DNA of 64,000 bases from Rhabditoides inermis (lineage: Eukaryota > Nematoda > Chromadorea > Rhabditida > Rhabditidae). The translations under genes were made by a program, and so were the position numbers. The notes under the pieces are model-generated. The model had not been told where the DNA came from. It saw nothing but the letters and a program-made list of their open reading frames with translations, and searched no databases. Location of the stretch: positions 114,501 through 178,500 of the forward strand of contig CAWZYM010000138.1 of the NCBI GenBank assembly GCA_963966185.1, written 5' to 3'. Positions 63,420 to 64,000 of the stretch are shown piece after piece (position 1 is the first letter of the stretch; each line of letters starts with the position of its first letter).

Positions 63420-64000
63420 TAGTCAAATCAAATCAAACCAAATCAAATCAAATGCTTTATTCGGTATCGCTATTTCATGATCATATGTTTAGAAAGCATA
63501 TCTATCGCGCTGGTCTTATGGGTAGCGCCGAGAAAAGATTTGATTCCATTATGTTGGGTCGCTATCCGCAGCAATCTCGATCCACTTGTACTTGTCTTTT
63601 GGAAAATTCGTCTCCGTCCTGAACTCGTCTGCCCATTGGATATGTGGCCTTCCTCTTGTCGCCGACCTATCCCTCTACTTCATGATCTTCTCCGTCCATC
63701 GCTCGTCCTCTGCCATCGCCGTCTTTCTTGCGAACACCCACTTTCTTTTCCTCTCCTCAGCTAGAATATCAGGAACTCGCGTCTCCCGCCGAATGATGTC
63801 ATATCGCACCCTGTCCGTCAGCTTTAGTCCAAGCATCTTCCGCTCCATGTTCGTTTGGTACGTCCGCAACTTCTTCCTCACCTTCTCTTTCAGACTCCAC
63901 GTCTCCTAACCGTACAGCATCGATGGCAAGACAGCAGCCCGGTACACCTTTCTCTTGAATCGCATCGGTGTCCTTTTGAGAGTAAGGAAGTGCCGATGTC
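63420..64000 (-). mobile_element. 3' end of a decayed RTE-like LINE
   Basis: On the minus strand the C-terminal reverse-transcriptase region is readable: RTYQTNMERKMLGLKLTDR, RRETRVPDILAEERKRKW, then GRPHIQWADEF. In-frame TAG codons occur at 63906-63908, inside the conserved YGxETW motif, and after EKIMK. The 3' tail is a tandem ATTTG repeat (63423-63452 on the plus strand as CAAAT). The element continues past the window edge. It lies upstream of the last recognised ion-channel exon, probably within an intron. Confidence 0.8.

Overview
The window looks like nuclear DNA of a chromadorean nematode, by inference. Genes are made of many short exons with nematode-type 3' splice sites (TTTCAG, TTGCAG). 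Four genes encode nematode-style Srg-superfamily 7TM chemoreceptors, and several others have clear metazoan counterparts (ER BiP, auxilin, an ACK tyrosine kinase, a Josephin deubiquitinase, a Cys-loop anion channel). High exon number and moderate GC would suit a diplogastrid such as Pristionchus, but the sequence alone cannot settle that. There is no bacterial-type operon structure and no CRISPR.

Layout. 0-3.4 kb: the 3' end of an unrecognised gene (+) converging on a small four-helix membrane protein with PPxY motifs at both ends (-). 3.4-8.9 kb: intergenic DNA with a 601-bp inverted-repeat element, tRNA-like fragments, a dispersed repeat and a decayed CR1-like LINE. 9.0-11.4 kb: chemoreceptor copy A (-), with a retroposon in its last intron. 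12.3-14.2 kb: a 1.86-kb element with ~300-bp inverted repeats and an 8-bp target duplication. 14.7-15.9 kb: small ORF and exon fragments. 17.8-20.5 kb: a multi-helix membrane protein with a long charged tail (+). 20.9-26.7 kb: a complete ACK-family tyrosine kinase (+). 27.3-29.4 kb: chemoreceptor copy B, missing two exons next to a 632-bp CA microsatellite. About 22.3-29.4 kb is duplicated in tandem at about 29.7-37.2 kb, giving a kinase copy without its ATP-binding lobe and intact chemoreceptor copy C; copy D follows at 38.2-40.1 kb. 40.2-46.05 kb: transposon-rich, including two ~1.75-kb elements facing each other. 46.3-50.9 kb: auxilin (+) and a diverged J-domain relative that has lost the HPD motif. 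51.0-56.6 kb: Josephin deubiquitinase (-) and BiP (-), whose promoter has a TATA box, an ERSE-like site and two XBP1/ATF6-like sites. 58.1-63.4 kb: the 3' part of a Cys-loop ligand-gated anion channel (-). The right edge is a decayed RTE-like LINE.

The ordinary genes cover protein quality control (BiP, auxilin, Josephin), signalling (ACK kinase) and membrane reception (chemoreceptors, ion channel). I see no sign that they form one pathway. The most unusual content is structural: a tandem duplication that truncates a kinase and amplifies a receptor, a mosaic of near-identical and diverged tracts between the duplicates, a transposon carrying 45 bp of kinase splice site and exon, a J-like protein that appears catalytically dead, and a ~410-450-bp retroposon family with intact 11-12-bp target duplications and a different short tandem tail in each copy.
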